64,000 bases of DNA from Streptomyces roseolus (GTDB taxonomy: Bacteria > Actinomycetota > Actinomycetes > Streptomycetales > Streptomycetaceae): the NCBI RefSeq assembly GCF_014649855.1, contig NZ_BMTV01000005.1, forward strand, positions 17,248-81,247, read 5' to 3'. The stretch's first letter is position 1, and every line of letters begins with the position of its first letter. Made by a program: the position numbers and the translations under genes. The notes beneath the pieces are model-generated. The model was given only the letters and a program-made list of their open reading frames with translations, did not search any database and was not told the DNA's origin. Below, one piece after another: positions 44,260 through 53,033 of the stretch.

Positions 44260-44916
44260 TCACCCGTCGAGCCGGTACAGATCCGCCTCCGTGTCGATGT
44301 CGAAGGGCTCCGCCACGTCCCCGCACTCCACCAGCGCCACCGCCTCCCGGTGCGCCGCCAGGTACGCCCGCGCGCCCCGGTCGCCCTCCGCGCCCGCCGC
44401 GATCCCGGCCCACCGGTCCGCCCCGAACAGCACCGGATGCCCCCGCTTCCCGTCGTACGAGGCCGCCGCCAGCGCGTCCCGCCCCCGGTACGCCCCCCGC
44501 ACCCTCGCCACCGCCGCCGCGCCGATCCCCGGCTGGTCCACCAGCGACACCAGCGCCGCGTCCACCCCGCGCGGATCCGCCGCCAGCGAGGCGAGTCCCA
44601 CCCGCAGCGAGGAACCCATCCCGTCGGCCCACTCCGGGTTCTCCACCACCACGCACCCCGCCAGTCCGGCCCGCTCCCGGACGAGCTCCGCCGAGGCGCC
44701 GAGCACCACGTGCACCACCGGGCAGCCGCCCTCGCGCAGCACCCGCACCGCGTTCTCGACCAGCGGCCGGCCCCGGTACGGCAGCAGCGCCTTCGGCCGC
44801 CCGCCGAGCCGGCGGCCGCCTCCGGCCGCGAGCAGCAGCCCGGCGACGACGGGCGTCCTCCGGGTCTCAGGAGTCAGGGGAGTCGTGGGAGTCATGGGAG
44901 TCATGGAGGACTGCAT
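44260..44916 (-). CDS. MobA-like NTP transferase (molybdenum cofactor cytidylyltransferase type)
   Basis: About 218 residues; start uncertain (ATG 44916 or 44904, and ATG 44946 is open) because no clear ribosome site exists and the N-terminus is a TP/MTP repeat. The NTP-transferase fold is clear: GLLLAAGGGRRLGGRPKALLPYRGRPLVENAVRVL, WADGMGSSLRVGLASL, LVSLVDQPG and GHPVLFG with FDIDTEADL at the end. This is the MocA/MobA-like group adding CMP or GMP to molybdopterin, often for xanthine dehydrogenase maturation. Its place next to purine catabolic genes fits that, although xdh itself is not in the window. Confidence 0.8.
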   Translation of the reverse strand: MQSSMTPMTPTTPLTPETRRTPVVAGLLLAAGGGRRLGGRPKALLPYRGRPLVENAVRVLREGGCPVVHVVLGASAELVRERAGLAGCVVVENPEWADGMGSSLRVGLASLAADPRGVDAALVSLVDQPGIGAAAVARVRGAYRGRDALAAASYDGKRGHPVLFGADRWAGIAAGAEGDRGARAYLAAHREAVALVECGDVAEPFDIDTEADLYRLDG

Positions 44917-45063
44917 ACCGCATGACACGGAATGACACGGTCGCATGAATGCGCCGCACCGCCTCTTCCCCGCCGGGCGGCCGGGGAGTTAACTGTCCGC
45001 ACTCCGGGCGCCCGACCGCCGTCCCGGGGCACCTGGACGGACGTCTCGGCGTGGGGGGAGACC

Positions 45064-45387
45064 GTGGTGCGGAGCGTGGGGCAGAGGCGAGTGACCGGCG
45101 AGGCAGTGGACCCGAGGGTGGCCGGACTGCGGTCCGCCGTGGCCCGGCTCCGGCGCGAACTGGCCGGACACCGGGTGGACTTCGCCGACCGCGAGATCGC
45201 CGAGGACGAACTCGCCGCGCTCGACGCCATGGCCGCCGGCGGCACCCCCGAGGTGTGGCGGCTGCGCCGCAGCCTGCTCCTCGTGGCCGGCTCGCTCGGC
45301 TCCGTCAGCGCCCTCTCCCAGGCGCTCACCGGCGTCCGCAACGCCGTCGAGCTGTTCGGCCCGCCCGGCCCGCCGTCCCCGCGCTGA
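45064..45387 (+). CDS. Small hypothetical protein (DUF5955-like)
   Basis: 107 residues from GTG 45064, where GGGGGGAG precedes by 3 bases; GTG 45067 or 45091 are alternatives. The core reads AVDPRVAGLRSAVARLRRELAGHRVDFADREIAEDELAAL, then WRLRRSLLLVAGSLGSVSALSQALTGVRNAVELFG, a helical protein with one mildly hydrophobic helix. It resembles a widespread Streptomyces family of unknown function. Convergent with the response regulator, 30 bp apart. Confidence 0.6.
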   Translation: MVRSVGQRRVTGEAVDPRVAGLRSAVARLRRELAGHRVDFADREIAEDELAALDAMAAGGTPEVWRLRRSLLLVAGSLGSVSALSQALTGVRNAVELFGPPGPPSPR

Positions 45388-45417
45388 CCGGCGCGCGCGA
45401 GCCGGCGGGCGTACGCG

Positions 45418-46044
45418 CTACCGCCGGATCAGCCGCCGCTCGCGGGCCGCCGCCACCGCCGCCGTCCGCGAGTCCACGCCCAGCTTCGCGAAGACGTGCA
45501 CCAGATGGGACTTCACCGTCGCCTGGCTGAGGAACAGCACCTTGCTGATCTGCTGGTTCGACAGCCCCTCGCCGACCAGCTGGAGCACCTCCAGCTCCCG
45601 CTTCGTCAGCGCCTCCGCCGGCGTCCGCATCCGGTCCATCAGCCGGTGCGCCACCGCCGGGGCCAGCGCCGACTGGCCGGCCGCCGCCGTCCGCACCGCC
45701 GCCGCCAGCTCCTCCGGCGGCGCGTCCTTCAGCAGATAGCCCGAGGCCCCGGCCTCCACCGCCGCCAGGATGTCGGCGTCCGTGTCGTACGTCGTCAGCA
45801 CCAGCACCCGCGGCCCGCCCGGCACGGCCGCGATCGCCGCCGTCGCCTCCGAACCGTGCATGCCCGCGCCGAACTGGAGGTCCATCAGGACCACGTCCAC
45901 GCCCCCGGCCGCCGCGAGCGCCACCGCCCGCTCCGCCGTCGCCGCCTCGCCGACCACCGTGAAGTCCGGCTCGGTGTCGAGCACGGCGCGCAGCCCCGCC
46001 CGGACCACCGGGTGGTCGTCGGCGAGGAGAAGTCGGACGGTCAC
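45418..46044 (-). CDS. NarL/LuxR response regulator
   Basis: 208 residues from GTG 46044. The receiver domain (1-120) has the acidic pair ADD near residues 8-10, the phospho-acceptor Asp in VDVVLMDLQFGAGMHGSEAT (near residue 55) and the conserved Thr and Lys (VLVLTTYDTD, YLLKDAPPEEL). The C-terminal LuxR HTH is LTKRELEVLQLVGEGLSNQQISKVLFLSQATVKSHLVHVFAKLGV. It overlaps the kinase stop as GTGA, so both are made together. The divergent ABC exporter at 47314 is the likely target. Confidence 0.92.
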   Translation of the reverse strand: MTVRLLLADDHPVVRAGLRAVLDTEPDFTVVGEAATAERAVALAAAGGVDVVLMDLQFGAGMHGSEATAAIAAVPGGPRVLVLTTYDTDADILAAVEAGASGYLLKDAPPEELAAAVRTAAAGQSALAPAVAHRLMDRMRTPAEALTKRELEVLQLVGEGLSNQQISKVLFLSQATVKSHLVHVFAKLGVDSRTAAVAAARERRLIRR

Positions 46045-47201
46045 GCGGCGGCTCCGGCGGGGAGGGGGAGGGAGACGGCGACGGCGGTGCCCTGGCCGGG
46101 GCCCGACTCGACCGTGAACGTGCCGCCCAGCGACTCCGCCCGCGAGCGCATCGCCGGAAGCCCGAAACCGCCGTCCGAGGACGGGCGCACGGAGGCCGGG
46201 TCGAAGCCCCGGCCGTCGTCGACCACGTCCAGGGTCACCGACGCGTCCATGAACGACAAGGTGATCTCCGCCCGGGACGCCGAGGCGTGCCGCACCGTGT
46301 TCCCCAGCGCCGACTGCGCGATCCGCAGCAGCGCCACCTCGTACGGCGTCGGCAGCTCCACCGGCGTCCCGCTCACCGAGAACCGCACCCGCGGTCCCGC
46401 GCCCGGCTCGCACAGCCGTTCCAGGGCCGCCGCCAGCGAACCCCGCTCCAGATCCGGCGGCGTCAGCGCCCGCACGAAACGGCGCGCCTCCGCGAGGTTC
46501 TCCTGCGCCGCCCGCCGCGCCCGGTCGATGTGTCCGGCCGCCGGGGACCCCTCCGGCAGCGCCCGCTCCGCCGCCCGCAGCAGCAGCTGGATCGACGACA
46601 GCCCCTGCGCCAGCGTGTCGTGGATCTCCCGGGCCAGCCGCTCCCGCTCGGCCAGCGTCCCCGCGTGCCGCTCCGCCGCCGCCAGCTCCGCCCGGGTCGT
46701 GATCAGCTCCTCGATCAGGTGCCGCCGCCCCTCGCTCTCCCGGTACAGCGCCTGGTAGCCGAGGACCGTCGCCACCGCCACCGCGGCGCCCAGCAACGGC
46801 CCGATGAAGACCCCGGGGTTCAGGGCCGCGCCGTGACCCACGTACGAGAGGACCGCCGCGCCCGCCGTCAGCGCCACCGCCGGCAGCGCCCAGCGGGCCG
46901 GCAGCAGGTGCAGCTGCAGGAAGTACAGCGGGAACGCCAGCCACAGCGCGTCCGGCGTCGCGCACAGCAGCGCCAGCCAGGACAGCGCGAGGACCGCGAG
47001 CCAGCCGGCCGCCGCCCGCTGCGAGCGCCGTACGGAGGGGAGCCAGGCCCCGGCCGCGTACACGGCGCCCGTGACGGCCGCCAGGACCGTGCCCGCGGTC
47101 GAGCGGTCGCGCACCGCCGCCAGGACGAGGAGCCCCGCCACCAGCAGGTGCAGACAGAGCCGGAGGGCGCGGAGGACGGGGGTCAGACTGCGTGGATCCA
47201 T
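46041..47201 (-). CDS. NarL-type sensor histidine kinase
   Basis: 386 residues from ATG 47201. Five or six membrane helices fill residues 1-150 with short loops, so it probably senses within the membrane rather than through an outside domain. The HisKA_3 motif is LAREIHDTLAQGLSSIQLLL (phospho-His near residue 200). The ATPase domain has LRIAQSALGNTVRHASAS (N box), VVDDGRGFDPASV and GGFGLPAMRSRAESLGG (G boxes). This intramembrane class often detects cell-envelope stress or antibiotics, consistent with the divergent ABC exporter. Confidence 0.92.
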   Translation of the reverse strand: MDPRSLTPVLRALRLCLHLLVAGLLVLAAVRDRSTAGTVLAAVTGAVYAAGAWLPSVRRSQRAAAGWLAVLALSWLALLCATPDALWLAFPLYFLQLHLLPARWALPAVALTAGAAVLSYVGHGAALNPGVFIGPLLGAAVAVATVLGYQALYRESEGRRHLIEELITTRAELAAAERHAGTLAERERLAREIHDTLAQGLSSIQLLLRAAERALPEGSPAAGHIDRARRAAQENLAEARRFVRALTPPDLERGSLAAALERLCEPGAGPRVRFSVSGTPVELPTPYEVALLRIAQSALGNTVRHASASRAEITLSFMDASVTLDVVDDGRGFDPASVRPSSDGGFGLPAMRSRAESLGGTFTVESGPGQGTAVAVSLPLPAGAAA

Positions 47202-47300
47202 GACCCCACCAGCGTAGACAGCGGCGGGGGCCACCGGGTCAACCAAAAGTTTGATGGGGGAGCCATCCGTGGCGCGATGCCCGCGACCGGGCGCGGGCAC

Positions 47301-47306
47301 CAGGCT
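47301..47306 (+). promoter_or_regulatory. Possible -10 of leaderless ABC promoter
   Basis: CAGGCT ends 7 bases before ATG 47314 and no ribosome site precedes it. Weak match. Confidence 0.25.
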
Positions 47307-47313
47307 GGGTCCC

Positions 47314-48390
47314 ATGTTCGTGGCATGGAGAGACCTGAGATTCGCCAAGGGGCGGTTCGCCCTCATGGGCGCGGTGATCGTGCTGATCACCCTGCTCGTG
47401 GGGCTCCTTTCCGGGCTGACGGCCGGACTCGCGCGGGAGAACGTCTCCGCGATCACCGGCCTGCCCGCCGACCGTGTCGCCTTCGCCGCCCCGCCCGCCG
47501 GGCAGTCGGTCTCCTTCACCAACTCGACGGTGACGGAGGAGCAGTGGACCGGCTGGGCGCGGCGGCCCGGAGTGACCGCGGCGGCACCGCTCGGCATCCG
47601 GACCCTCAACGCGGTCGCGGGCGAGCGGACCGCCGCCGTCTCCGCCTTCGGCACCCGGCCCGGCGACGGGCTCGCGCCCGGCGCCGTGGCGCCCGGCGAG
47701 GCCGTCCTGTCCGGGTCGGCGGCGGAGGAACTGGACGCGCGCCCCGGGGACACGGTCCGGCTCGGTCCGCTGGAGGCCCGCGTCTCGGCGGTCGCGGGCG
47801 ACGCCTCGTACAGCCACACGCCCGTCGTCTGGACCTCCCTCGACGACTGGCAGGAGCTCGGGCAGGGCGGCACGACGGCGGGGGAGCGGGCGACGGTCGT
47901 CGTGCTGCGCGGCGACGGCGCCGACTGGGCGGCCGGCGACGCGGCGGCCGGCACGGAGGCGCGGACCGTCGACGGCGCGCTCACCGCCATAGGGTCCTAC
48001 CAGGCCGAGAACGGCTCCCTCCAGCTCATGCGCGGCTTCCTCTTCGCGATCTCCGCGCTGGTCATAGGGGCCTTCTTCACGGTGTGGACCATCCAGCGCA
48101 GCGGTGACGTCGCCGTCCTGAAGGCGCTCGGCGCCTCCACCCCGTACCTGCTGCGCGACGCGCTCGGCCAGGCGGTGCTGATGCTGGTGGCGGGCACCCT
48201 GCTCGGCACCGGCCTCGCCCTCGGCATCGGCGCGCTGGTCTCCGGCGGCGACGTCCCCTTCGTCCTCTCGCCGCTGACCGTCCTCGGCCCGGCCGGCGTG
48301 ATCATCGTGCTCGGCGCGATCGGCTCCGCCCTGTCCATCCGGCGGATCACCGCCGTCGACCCCCTCACCGCGCTCGGGAGCGTCCGATGA
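47314..48390 (+). CDS. FtsX-like ABC transporter permease
   Basis: 358 residues from ATG 47314. Layout is one N-terminal membrane helix (FALMGAVIVLITLLVGLL), a large extracytoplasmic domain (about 45-230, MacB-like) and three C-terminal helices (FAISALVIGAFFTVWTIQ, AVLMLVAGTLLGTGLAL, GPAGVIIVLGAIGSAL) ending RRITAVDPLTALGSVR. The LKALGAS motif before the second helix is typical of FtsX/MacB permeases. With the ATPase at 48387 (ATGA overlap) it forms an exporter or lipid-processing pump of the antimicrobial-resistance kind. Confidence 0.9.
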   Translation: MFVAWRDLRFAKGRFALMGAVIVLITLLVGLLSGLTAGLARENVSAITGLPADRVAFAAPPAGQSVSFTNSTVTEEQWTGWARRPGVTAAAPLGIRTLNAVAGERTAAVSAFGTRPGDGLAPGAVAPGEAVLSGSAAEELDARPGDTVRLGPLEARVSAVAGDASYSHTPVVWTSLDDWQELGQGGTTAGERATVVVLRGDGADWAAGDAAAGTEARTVDGALTAIGSYQAENGSLQLMRGFLFAISALVIGAFFTVWTIQRSGDVAVLKALGASTPYLLRDALGQAVLMLVAGTLLGTGLALGIGALVSGGDVPFVLSPLTVLGPAGVIIVLGAIGSALSIRRITAVDPLTALGSVR

Positions 48391-49067
48391 GCCTCGCCCT
48401 CGATGCCGTGACCCTGACCTACCCGGACGGCGACGGGCGGCTCACCGCCCTCGACGAGGTCTCCCTCACCGTCCCGGCCGGCCGCCTCACGGCCGTCGTC
48501 GGCCCCTCCGGGTCCGGCAAGTCCAGCCTGCTCGCCGTCGCCGCGACCCTCGTCGCCCCCGACCGGGGCCGGGTCGTCGTCGCGGGCACGGACACGGCAG
48601 GACTCGACGCGGCCGCGCGGGCGGAGCTCCGCCGCACCTCCATCGGGATCGTCTTCCAGCAGCCGAACCTGCTGCCCTCGCTGACGGCGGTCGAACAGCT
48701 CCAGGTCATGGCGCACCTGTCCGGACGCCCGCCGGCCTCGGTACGCGAACGGGCCATGGAACTCCTCGACGCGGTCGGCCTCGCGGACCGCGCCGCCCGC
48801 CGCCCCCACCAGCTCTCCGGCGGGCAGCGCCAGCGCGTCAACATCGCACGGGCCCTGATGAACGAGCCGGCGCTGCTGCTGGTCGACGAACCCACGAGCG
48901 CGCTGGACCACGAGCGGGGGGCGGCGGTCGTGGCACTGCTCGCCACGCTGACCCGCGACCGGGGCACGGCGACGGTCCTGGTGACCCACGACCGGGCCCA
49001 CCTGTCCGTCGCCGACACGGTGACGACGGTCCAGGACGGCCGCCTGACCGTGGCCGGCCGGGCCTGA
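48387..49067 (+). CDS. ABC transporter ATPase (MacB/LolD type)
   Basis: 226 residues. Walker A GPSGSGKSS (near residue 39), Q-loop VFQQPNLLPSLT, signature LSGGQRQRVNIARAL, Walker B LLLVDEPTSALD and H-loop VLVTHD are all intact. Short single-domain ATPase of the LolD/MacB class, coupled to the permease by a 4-bp overlap. Powers export or membrane extraction of a hydrophobic compound or peptide. Confidence 0.93.
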   Translation: MSLALDAVTLTYPDGDGRLTALDEVSLTVPAGRLTAVVGPSGSGKSSLLAVAATLVAPDRGRVVVAGTDTAGLDAAARAELRRTSIGIVFQQPNLLPSLTAVEQLQVMAHLSGRPPASVRERAMELLDAVGLADRAARRPHQLSGGQRQRVNIARALMNEPALLLVDEPTSALDHERGAAVVALLATLTRDRGTATVLVTHDRAHLSVADTVTTVQDGRLTVAGRA

Positions 49068-49087
49068 CGCGCCCCCGTGCGGGCATG

Positions 49088-49121
49088 CGTCCCGTCGTGG
49101 GCGATCGCCCACGACGGGACG
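49088..49121. terminator. Bidirectional terminator, 34-bp perfect palindrome
   Basis: A 34-bp perfect palindrome (arms 49088-49102 and 49107-49121 around GATC) between the ABC ATPase stop at 49067 and the convergent allR end at 49131. No T-run. Confidence 0.75.
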
Positions 49122-49130
49122 GCGGCGGCG

Positions 49131-49937
49131 TTACGCCTGGCCGTTGCCCGTGGTGTTGGCGAGGGCCGTGGAGAGTTCGCGGGCCACCTGCTGGAGGATG
49201 GGCACGATCCTCTCCGTCGCCGCCTCGGTGACCCGGCCCGCCGGGCCCGAGATGGAGATCGCCGCCGCCGTGGGCGAGTCGGGGACCGAGACCGCGAGGC
49301 AGCGGACCCCTATCTCCTGCTCGTTGTCGTCGACGGCGTACCCCGTCTCCCGCACGTCCGCGAGCGCCGCGAGGAAGCCGTCCGCCGTGGTGATGGTCTT
49401 CTCGGTCGCCGCCGGCATGCCGGTGCGGGCGAGCAGCGCCCGCACCTCCTCGTCCGGCGTGTGCGCGAGGAGCGCCTTGCCGACACCGGTGGAGTGCGGC
49501 AGCACCCGCCGTCCGACCTCGGTGAACATGCGCATGGAGTGCTTGGACGGCACCTGCGCGACGTACACGATCTCGTCGCCGTCGAGGAGCGCCATGTTCG
49601 CCGTCTCGCCGGTCTCCTCGACGAGCCGCGCCAGGTAGGGCCGGGCCCAGGTGCCGAGGAGGCGGGAGGCGGACTCGCCGAGGCGGATGAGCCGGGGGCC
49701 GAGCGCGTACCGCCGGTTCGGCTGCTGGCGGACGTAGCCGCAGGCGACCAGGGTGCGCATCAGGCGGTGGATGGTCGGCAGCGGAAGCCCGCTGCTCGCG
49801 GACAGCTCGCTGAGCCCGACCTCGCCCCCCGCGTCGGCCATCCGTTCCAGAAGGTCGAAGGCGCGCTCGAGGGACTGGACGCCCCCGCTCGTGGCGGGCT
49901 TGGCGGCGTCGGTGGTGCTGGCGCTGGACGTCGGCAC
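49131..49937 (-). CDS. allR: IclR-family regulator of allantoin and glyoxylate genes
   Basis: 268 residues from GTG 49937, where GAAAGGACC gives a ribosome site; a TTG at 49967 is open but has none. The N-terminal winged HTH is SLERAFDLLERMADAGGEVGLSELSASSGLPLPTIHRLMRTLVACGYVRQ (about 14-63). The IclR effector domain follows, with LVEETGETANMALLDGDEIVYVAQV, HSTGVGKALLAH, GYAVDDNEQEIGVRCLAVSV and AISISGPAGRV. AllR-type proteins bind glyoxylate or a pathway intermediate and repress allantoin genes. Divergent from allB; a matching pair of TTCC/GGAA repeats lies between. A S. coelicolor AllR controlling these genes has been described, as I recall. Confidence 0.85.
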   Translation of the reverse strand: MPTSSASTTDAAKPATSGGVQSLERAFDLLERMADAGGEVGLSELSASSGLPLPTIHRLMRTLVACGYVRQQPNRRYALGPRLIRLGESASRLLGTWARPYLARLVEETGETANMALLDGDEIVYVAQVPSKHSMRMFTEVGRRVLPHSTGVGKALLAHTPDEEVRALLARTGMPAATEKTITTADGFLAALADVRETGYAVDDNEQEIGVRCLAVSVPDSPTAAAISISGPAGRVTEAATERIVPILQQVARELSTALANTTGNGQA

Positions 49938-50101
49938 GTCAACGGTCCTTTCGGGGCAGGCGGGCAAGTCAGCAGCCTACCGGGCCGCCGGGCCGGGCAC
50001 AGTGTGCGGGGCCCGGCGAACCGGCCGGTCAGCGGGGTGTTTGTCCGTTGTCTGCGGCTGCTCGGCGTGGGTCTGGACCACCCCGCCTGTGCGGAGCTAC
50101 C

Positions 50102-50137
50102 TTCTACTGTACGAAATATTGATTCCACTTTGTGGAA
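50102..50137. promoter_or_regulatory. Double AllR-type operator between allR and allB
   Basis: TTCCACTTTGTGGAA (50123-50137, perfect arms) has a degenerate partner TTCTACTGTACGAAA (50102-50116) exactly 21 bp away. The pair is about 165 bp from the allR start and about 70 bp upstream of the allB -35 box. It could serve autoregulation of allR or a second allB promoter; I could not settle which. Confidence 0.65.
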
Positions 50138-50182
50138 ACATCTAAGTGGGTGCGGCCGGGCGCGACCCACGGGGGCCCACTC

Positions 50183-50230
50183 TTGACGACATGTCGTCCC
50201 GGCCGCACACTCCTTCAACAGTTCGTTGAA
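50183..50230 (+). promoter_or_regulatory. allB promoter with downstream TTCAAC-type operator
   Basis: -35 TTGACG (50183-50188), 17-bp spacer, -10 CACACT (50206-50211). Immediately after it lies TTCAACAGTTCGTTGAA (50214-50230), a perfect inverted repeat with 6-bp arms covering the expected start point. This is the best copy of the TTCAAC motif in the window. Confidence 0.65.
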
Positions 50231-50263
50231 TTCCTGCTTCCCGGAAGCGGAACGGAAAGGGGC

Positions 50264-51601
50264 ATGGTGGACGTCAACCTGGTACTGCGCTCGACTCGGG
50301 TGATCACCCCGGAGGGCACACGGCCGGCGGCCATCGCCGTCTCGGGCGGAACGATCGCGGCGGTCCTGCCGTACGACGCCGAGGTGCCCGCCGGAGCTGT
50401 CCTGGAGGACGTCGGCGACGACGTCGTCCTCCCCGGCCTCGTCGACTCCCACGTCCATGTGAACGACCCCGGCCGCACCGAGTGGGAAGGCTTCTGGACC
50501 GCCACCCGCGCGGCCGCCGCCGGTGGCATCACCACCATCGTCGACATGCCGCTCAACTCGCTGCCGCCGACCACCACGGTCGAGAACCTGCGCGTCAAGC
50601 AGGACGTCGCCCGCCCCAAGGCCCACGTCGACGTCGGCTTCTGGGGCGGCGCCCTGCCCGACAACGTCAAGGACCTCCGCCCCCTGCACGACGCCGGCGT
50701 CTACGGCTTCAAGTGCTTCCTGTCGCCCTCCGGTGTCGAGGAGTTCCCCGAGCTCGACCAGGAGCAGCTGGCCCGCTCCCTCGCCGAGATCGCCGGCTTC
50801 GACGGGCTGATGATCGTCCACGCCGAGGACCCCCACCACCTCGCCGCCGCCCCGCAGAAGTCCTCGTCCCAGTACGCCGACTTCCTCGCCTCCCGGCCCC
50901 GCGACGCCGAGAACACCGCGATCACGAACCTCATCGACCAGGCCCGCCGCCTCGGCGCCCGCGTCCACGTCCTCCACCTCTCCTCCTCCGACGCGCTGCC
51001 GCTCATCGCCGCCGCCAAGGCCGAGGGCGTCAAGGTCAGCGTCGAGTCCTGCCCCCACTTCCTCACCCTCACCGCCGAGGAGATCCCGGACGGGGCCACC
51101 GAGTTCAAGTGCTGCCCGCCCATCCGCGAGGCCGTCAACCAGGACGCGCTGTGGCAGGGACTCGCCGACGGCGTCATCGACTGCATCGTCTCCGACCACT
51201 CGCCGTCCACCGCCGACCTCAAGACGCCGGACTTCTCCTCCGCCTGGGGCGGCATCTCCTCCCTCCAGCTCGGCCTGCCCGCCATCTGGACCGAGGCCCG
51301 CCGCCGCGGCTTCGACCTCACCGACGTCGTCCGCTGGATGTCCGAGGGCCCCGCCCGCCTCGCCGGCCTCGACCGCAAGGGCGCCATCGAGGCCGGGCGC
51401 GACGCCGACTTCGCCGTCCTCGACCCCGACGCGACCTTCACCGTCGACCCGGCCGAGCTCCAGCACCGCAACCGCATCACCGCCTACGCCGGCAAGACCC
51501 TCCACGGCGTCGTCAAGTCCACCTGGCTCCACGGCCGCAGGATCAACGACGGCGGCACCCTGGCCGAGCCCTCCGGCCGTCTCCTCGAAAGGAACAACTG
51601 A
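50264..51601 (+). CDS. allB: Allantoinase
   Basis: 445 residues from ATG 50264 (GGAAAGGGG upstream; GTG 50267 possible). Dihydroorotase-like TIM barrel hydrolysing allantoin to allantoate. Metal and catalytic residues: [19 protein letters not shown] (near residue 60), the carboxylated Lys in [11 protein letters not shown] (near 150), [19 protein letters not shown] and [10 protein letters not shown]. The repeated STADLKT and [12 protein letters not shown] are typical of allantoinases rather than hydantoinases. Forms an operon with allantoicase (3-bp gap). Confidence 0.95.
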   Translation: MVDVNLVLRSTRVITPEGTRPAAIAVSGGTIAAVLPYDAEVPAGAVLEDVGDDVVLPGLVDSHVHVNDPGRTEWEGFWTATRAAAAGGITTIVDMPLNSLPPTTTVENLRVKQDVARPKAHVDVGFWGGALPDNVKDLRPLHDAGVYGFKCFLSPSGVEEFPELDQEQLARSLAEIAGFDGLMIVHAEDPHHLAAAPQKSSSQYADFLASRPRDAENTAITNLIDQARRLGARVHVLHLSSSDALPLIAAAKAEGVKVSVESCPHFLTLTAEEIPDGATEFKCCPPIREAVNQDALWQGLADGVIDCIVSDHSPSTADLKTPDFSSAWGGISSLQLGLPAIWTEARRRGFDLTDVVRWMSEGPARLAGLDRKGAIEAGRDADFAVLDPDATFTVDPAELQHRNRITAYAGKTLHGVVKSTWLHGRRINDGGTLAEPSGRLLERNN

Positions 51602-51604
51602 CCC

Positions 51605-52720
51605 GTGACCGGCATACCCTCCTTCACCGGCGACGCCAGCCCCTACGGCGGCGGTGACCCGTACGCCGACTACCGCACGGCCGAGTTCCCCTTCACGCAG
51701 TACGCGGACCTCGCCGACCGCCGCCTCGGCGCCGGCGTCATCGCCGCGAACGACGAGTTCTTCGCCGAGCGCGAGAACCTCCTCAAGCCCGAGGCCGCCG
51801 AGTTCGACCCCGAGCACTTCGGCCACAAGGGCAAGATCATGGACGGCTGGGAGACCCGCCGCCGGCGCGGCGTCTCCGCCGCCGAACCGCACCCCACCGC
51901 CGAGGACCACGACTGGGCCCTCGTCCGGCTCGGCGCCCCCGGCGTCATCCGCGGCATCGTCGTCGACACCGCCCACTTCCGCGGCAACTACCCGCAGGCC
52001 GTCTCCGTCGAGGCCACCTCCGTACCCGGCTCGCCCTCGCCCGAGGACCTCCTCGCCGACGACGTGAAGTGGACCACCCTCGTCCCGCGCACCGCCATCG
52101 GCGGCCACGCCGCCAACGGCTTCGCCGTCGACGTCGAACAGCGCTTCACCCACCTCCGCGTCAACCAGCACCCCGACGGCGGCATCGCCCGCCTCCGCGT
52201 GTACGGCGAGGTCGCCCCCGACCCGGCGTGGCTGAACGTCCTCGGCACCTTCGACCTCGCCGCCCTGGAGAACGGCGGCCGGGTCGAGGACGCCTCCGAC
52301 CGCTTCTACTCGCCGGCCACCAACACCATCCAGCCCGGCCGCTCCCGCAAGATGGACGACGGCTGGGAGACCCGCCGCCGCCGCGACAAGGGCAACGACT
52401 GGATCCGCTACTCCCTCGTCGCCGAGTCCGCGATCCGCGCCGTCGAGATCGACACCGCGTACCTCAAGGGCAACAGCGCCGGCTGGGCCGCGCTCTCCGT
52501 CGCCGCCGAAGGCTCCGAGGACTGGACCGAGATCCTGCCCCGGACCCGCCTCCAGCCCGACACCAACCACCGCTTCGTCCTCGACACCCCGGCGGTCGGC
52601 TCCCGCGTGCGCATCGACATCTACCCGGACGGCGGCATCTCCCGCCTCCGCCTCTACGGCTCCCTCACCGAGGCGGGCACCACCCGCCTCACCGCCCGCC
52701 ACCAGGAACTCGGCGGCTGA
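51605..52720 (+). CDS. alc: Allantoicase
   Basis: 371 residues from GTG 51605. Hydrolyses allantoate to ureidoglycolate and urea. It shows the two-repeat structure of allantoicases: GKIMDGWETRRRRGVS with VDTAHFRGNYPQAVSVEA in the first half (near residue 78), and RKMDDGWETRRRRDKGNDW with IDTAYLKGNSAGWAALSV in the second (near 250), plus FTHLRVNQHPDGGIARLRVYG and RIDIYPDGGISRLRLYG. Full length. The next enzyme, ureidoglycolate lyase or hydrolase, is not in the window. Confidence 0.95.
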   Translation: MTGIPSFTGDASPYGGGDPYADYRTAEFPFTQYADLADRRLGAGVIAANDEFFAERENLLKPEAAEFDPEHFGHKGKIMDGWETRRRRGVSAAEPHPTAEDHDWALVRLGAPGVIRGIVVDTAHFRGNYPQAVSVEATSVPGSPSPEDLLADDVKWTTLVPRTAIGGHAANGFAVDVEQRFTHLRVNQHPDGGIARLRVYGEVAPDPAWLNVLGTFDLAALENGGRVEDASDRFYSPATNTIQPGRSRKMDDGWETRRRRDKGNDWIRYSLVAESAIRAVEIDTAYLKGNSAGWAALSVAAEGSEDWTEILPRTRLQPDTNHRFVLDTPAVGSRVRIDIYPDGGISRLRLYGSLTEAGTTRLTARHQELGG

Positions 52721-53033
52721 CCGGGCCCGTACGACCCCGGGGGCCGAGCCGGCCGACACCGACCGGCCCCCGGCAAGAACTGGGCGGGCACGACACCCCG
52801 CCCGGCCCGCGAGGGCGCACCGACCCGACAGCACCGGTGCGCCCTCGCGAACCCCTTTCTCGCGGCTCGGTTCGCCTCCGGGCGCTGAAAGCCGGGCTCA
52901 CGGCCCCGACCGTGCCCGGCCCGTTCGTTCCTCCCGGGCCCGCGCGCGCTCGGGGCCGTTCCCCCGGCGCGCCCCCTTCGGCTCACGCGCCGGTCCCGCC
53001 CGTCGGGTCGGGCCCGTCGCGCGTCGTTCCGCG
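52721..53033. other. Intergenic stretch after allantoicase
   Basis: About 310 bp without a gene. It holds the terminator at 52808-52849; the rest is GC-rich, with nothing else recognisable. Convergent arrangement with the SDR gene. Confidence 0.4.
52808..52849. terminator. Terminator hairpin after allantoicase
   Basis: A perfect 15-bp stem (52808-52822 with 52835-52849) and 12-base loop, 87 bp after the allantoicase stop. Confidence 0.65.

Noticed and set aside
50132..50263. Upstream ATG (50132) for allantoinase
   Set aside because: It would lie inside the operator and upstream of the promoter; the family N-terminus starts at 50264.
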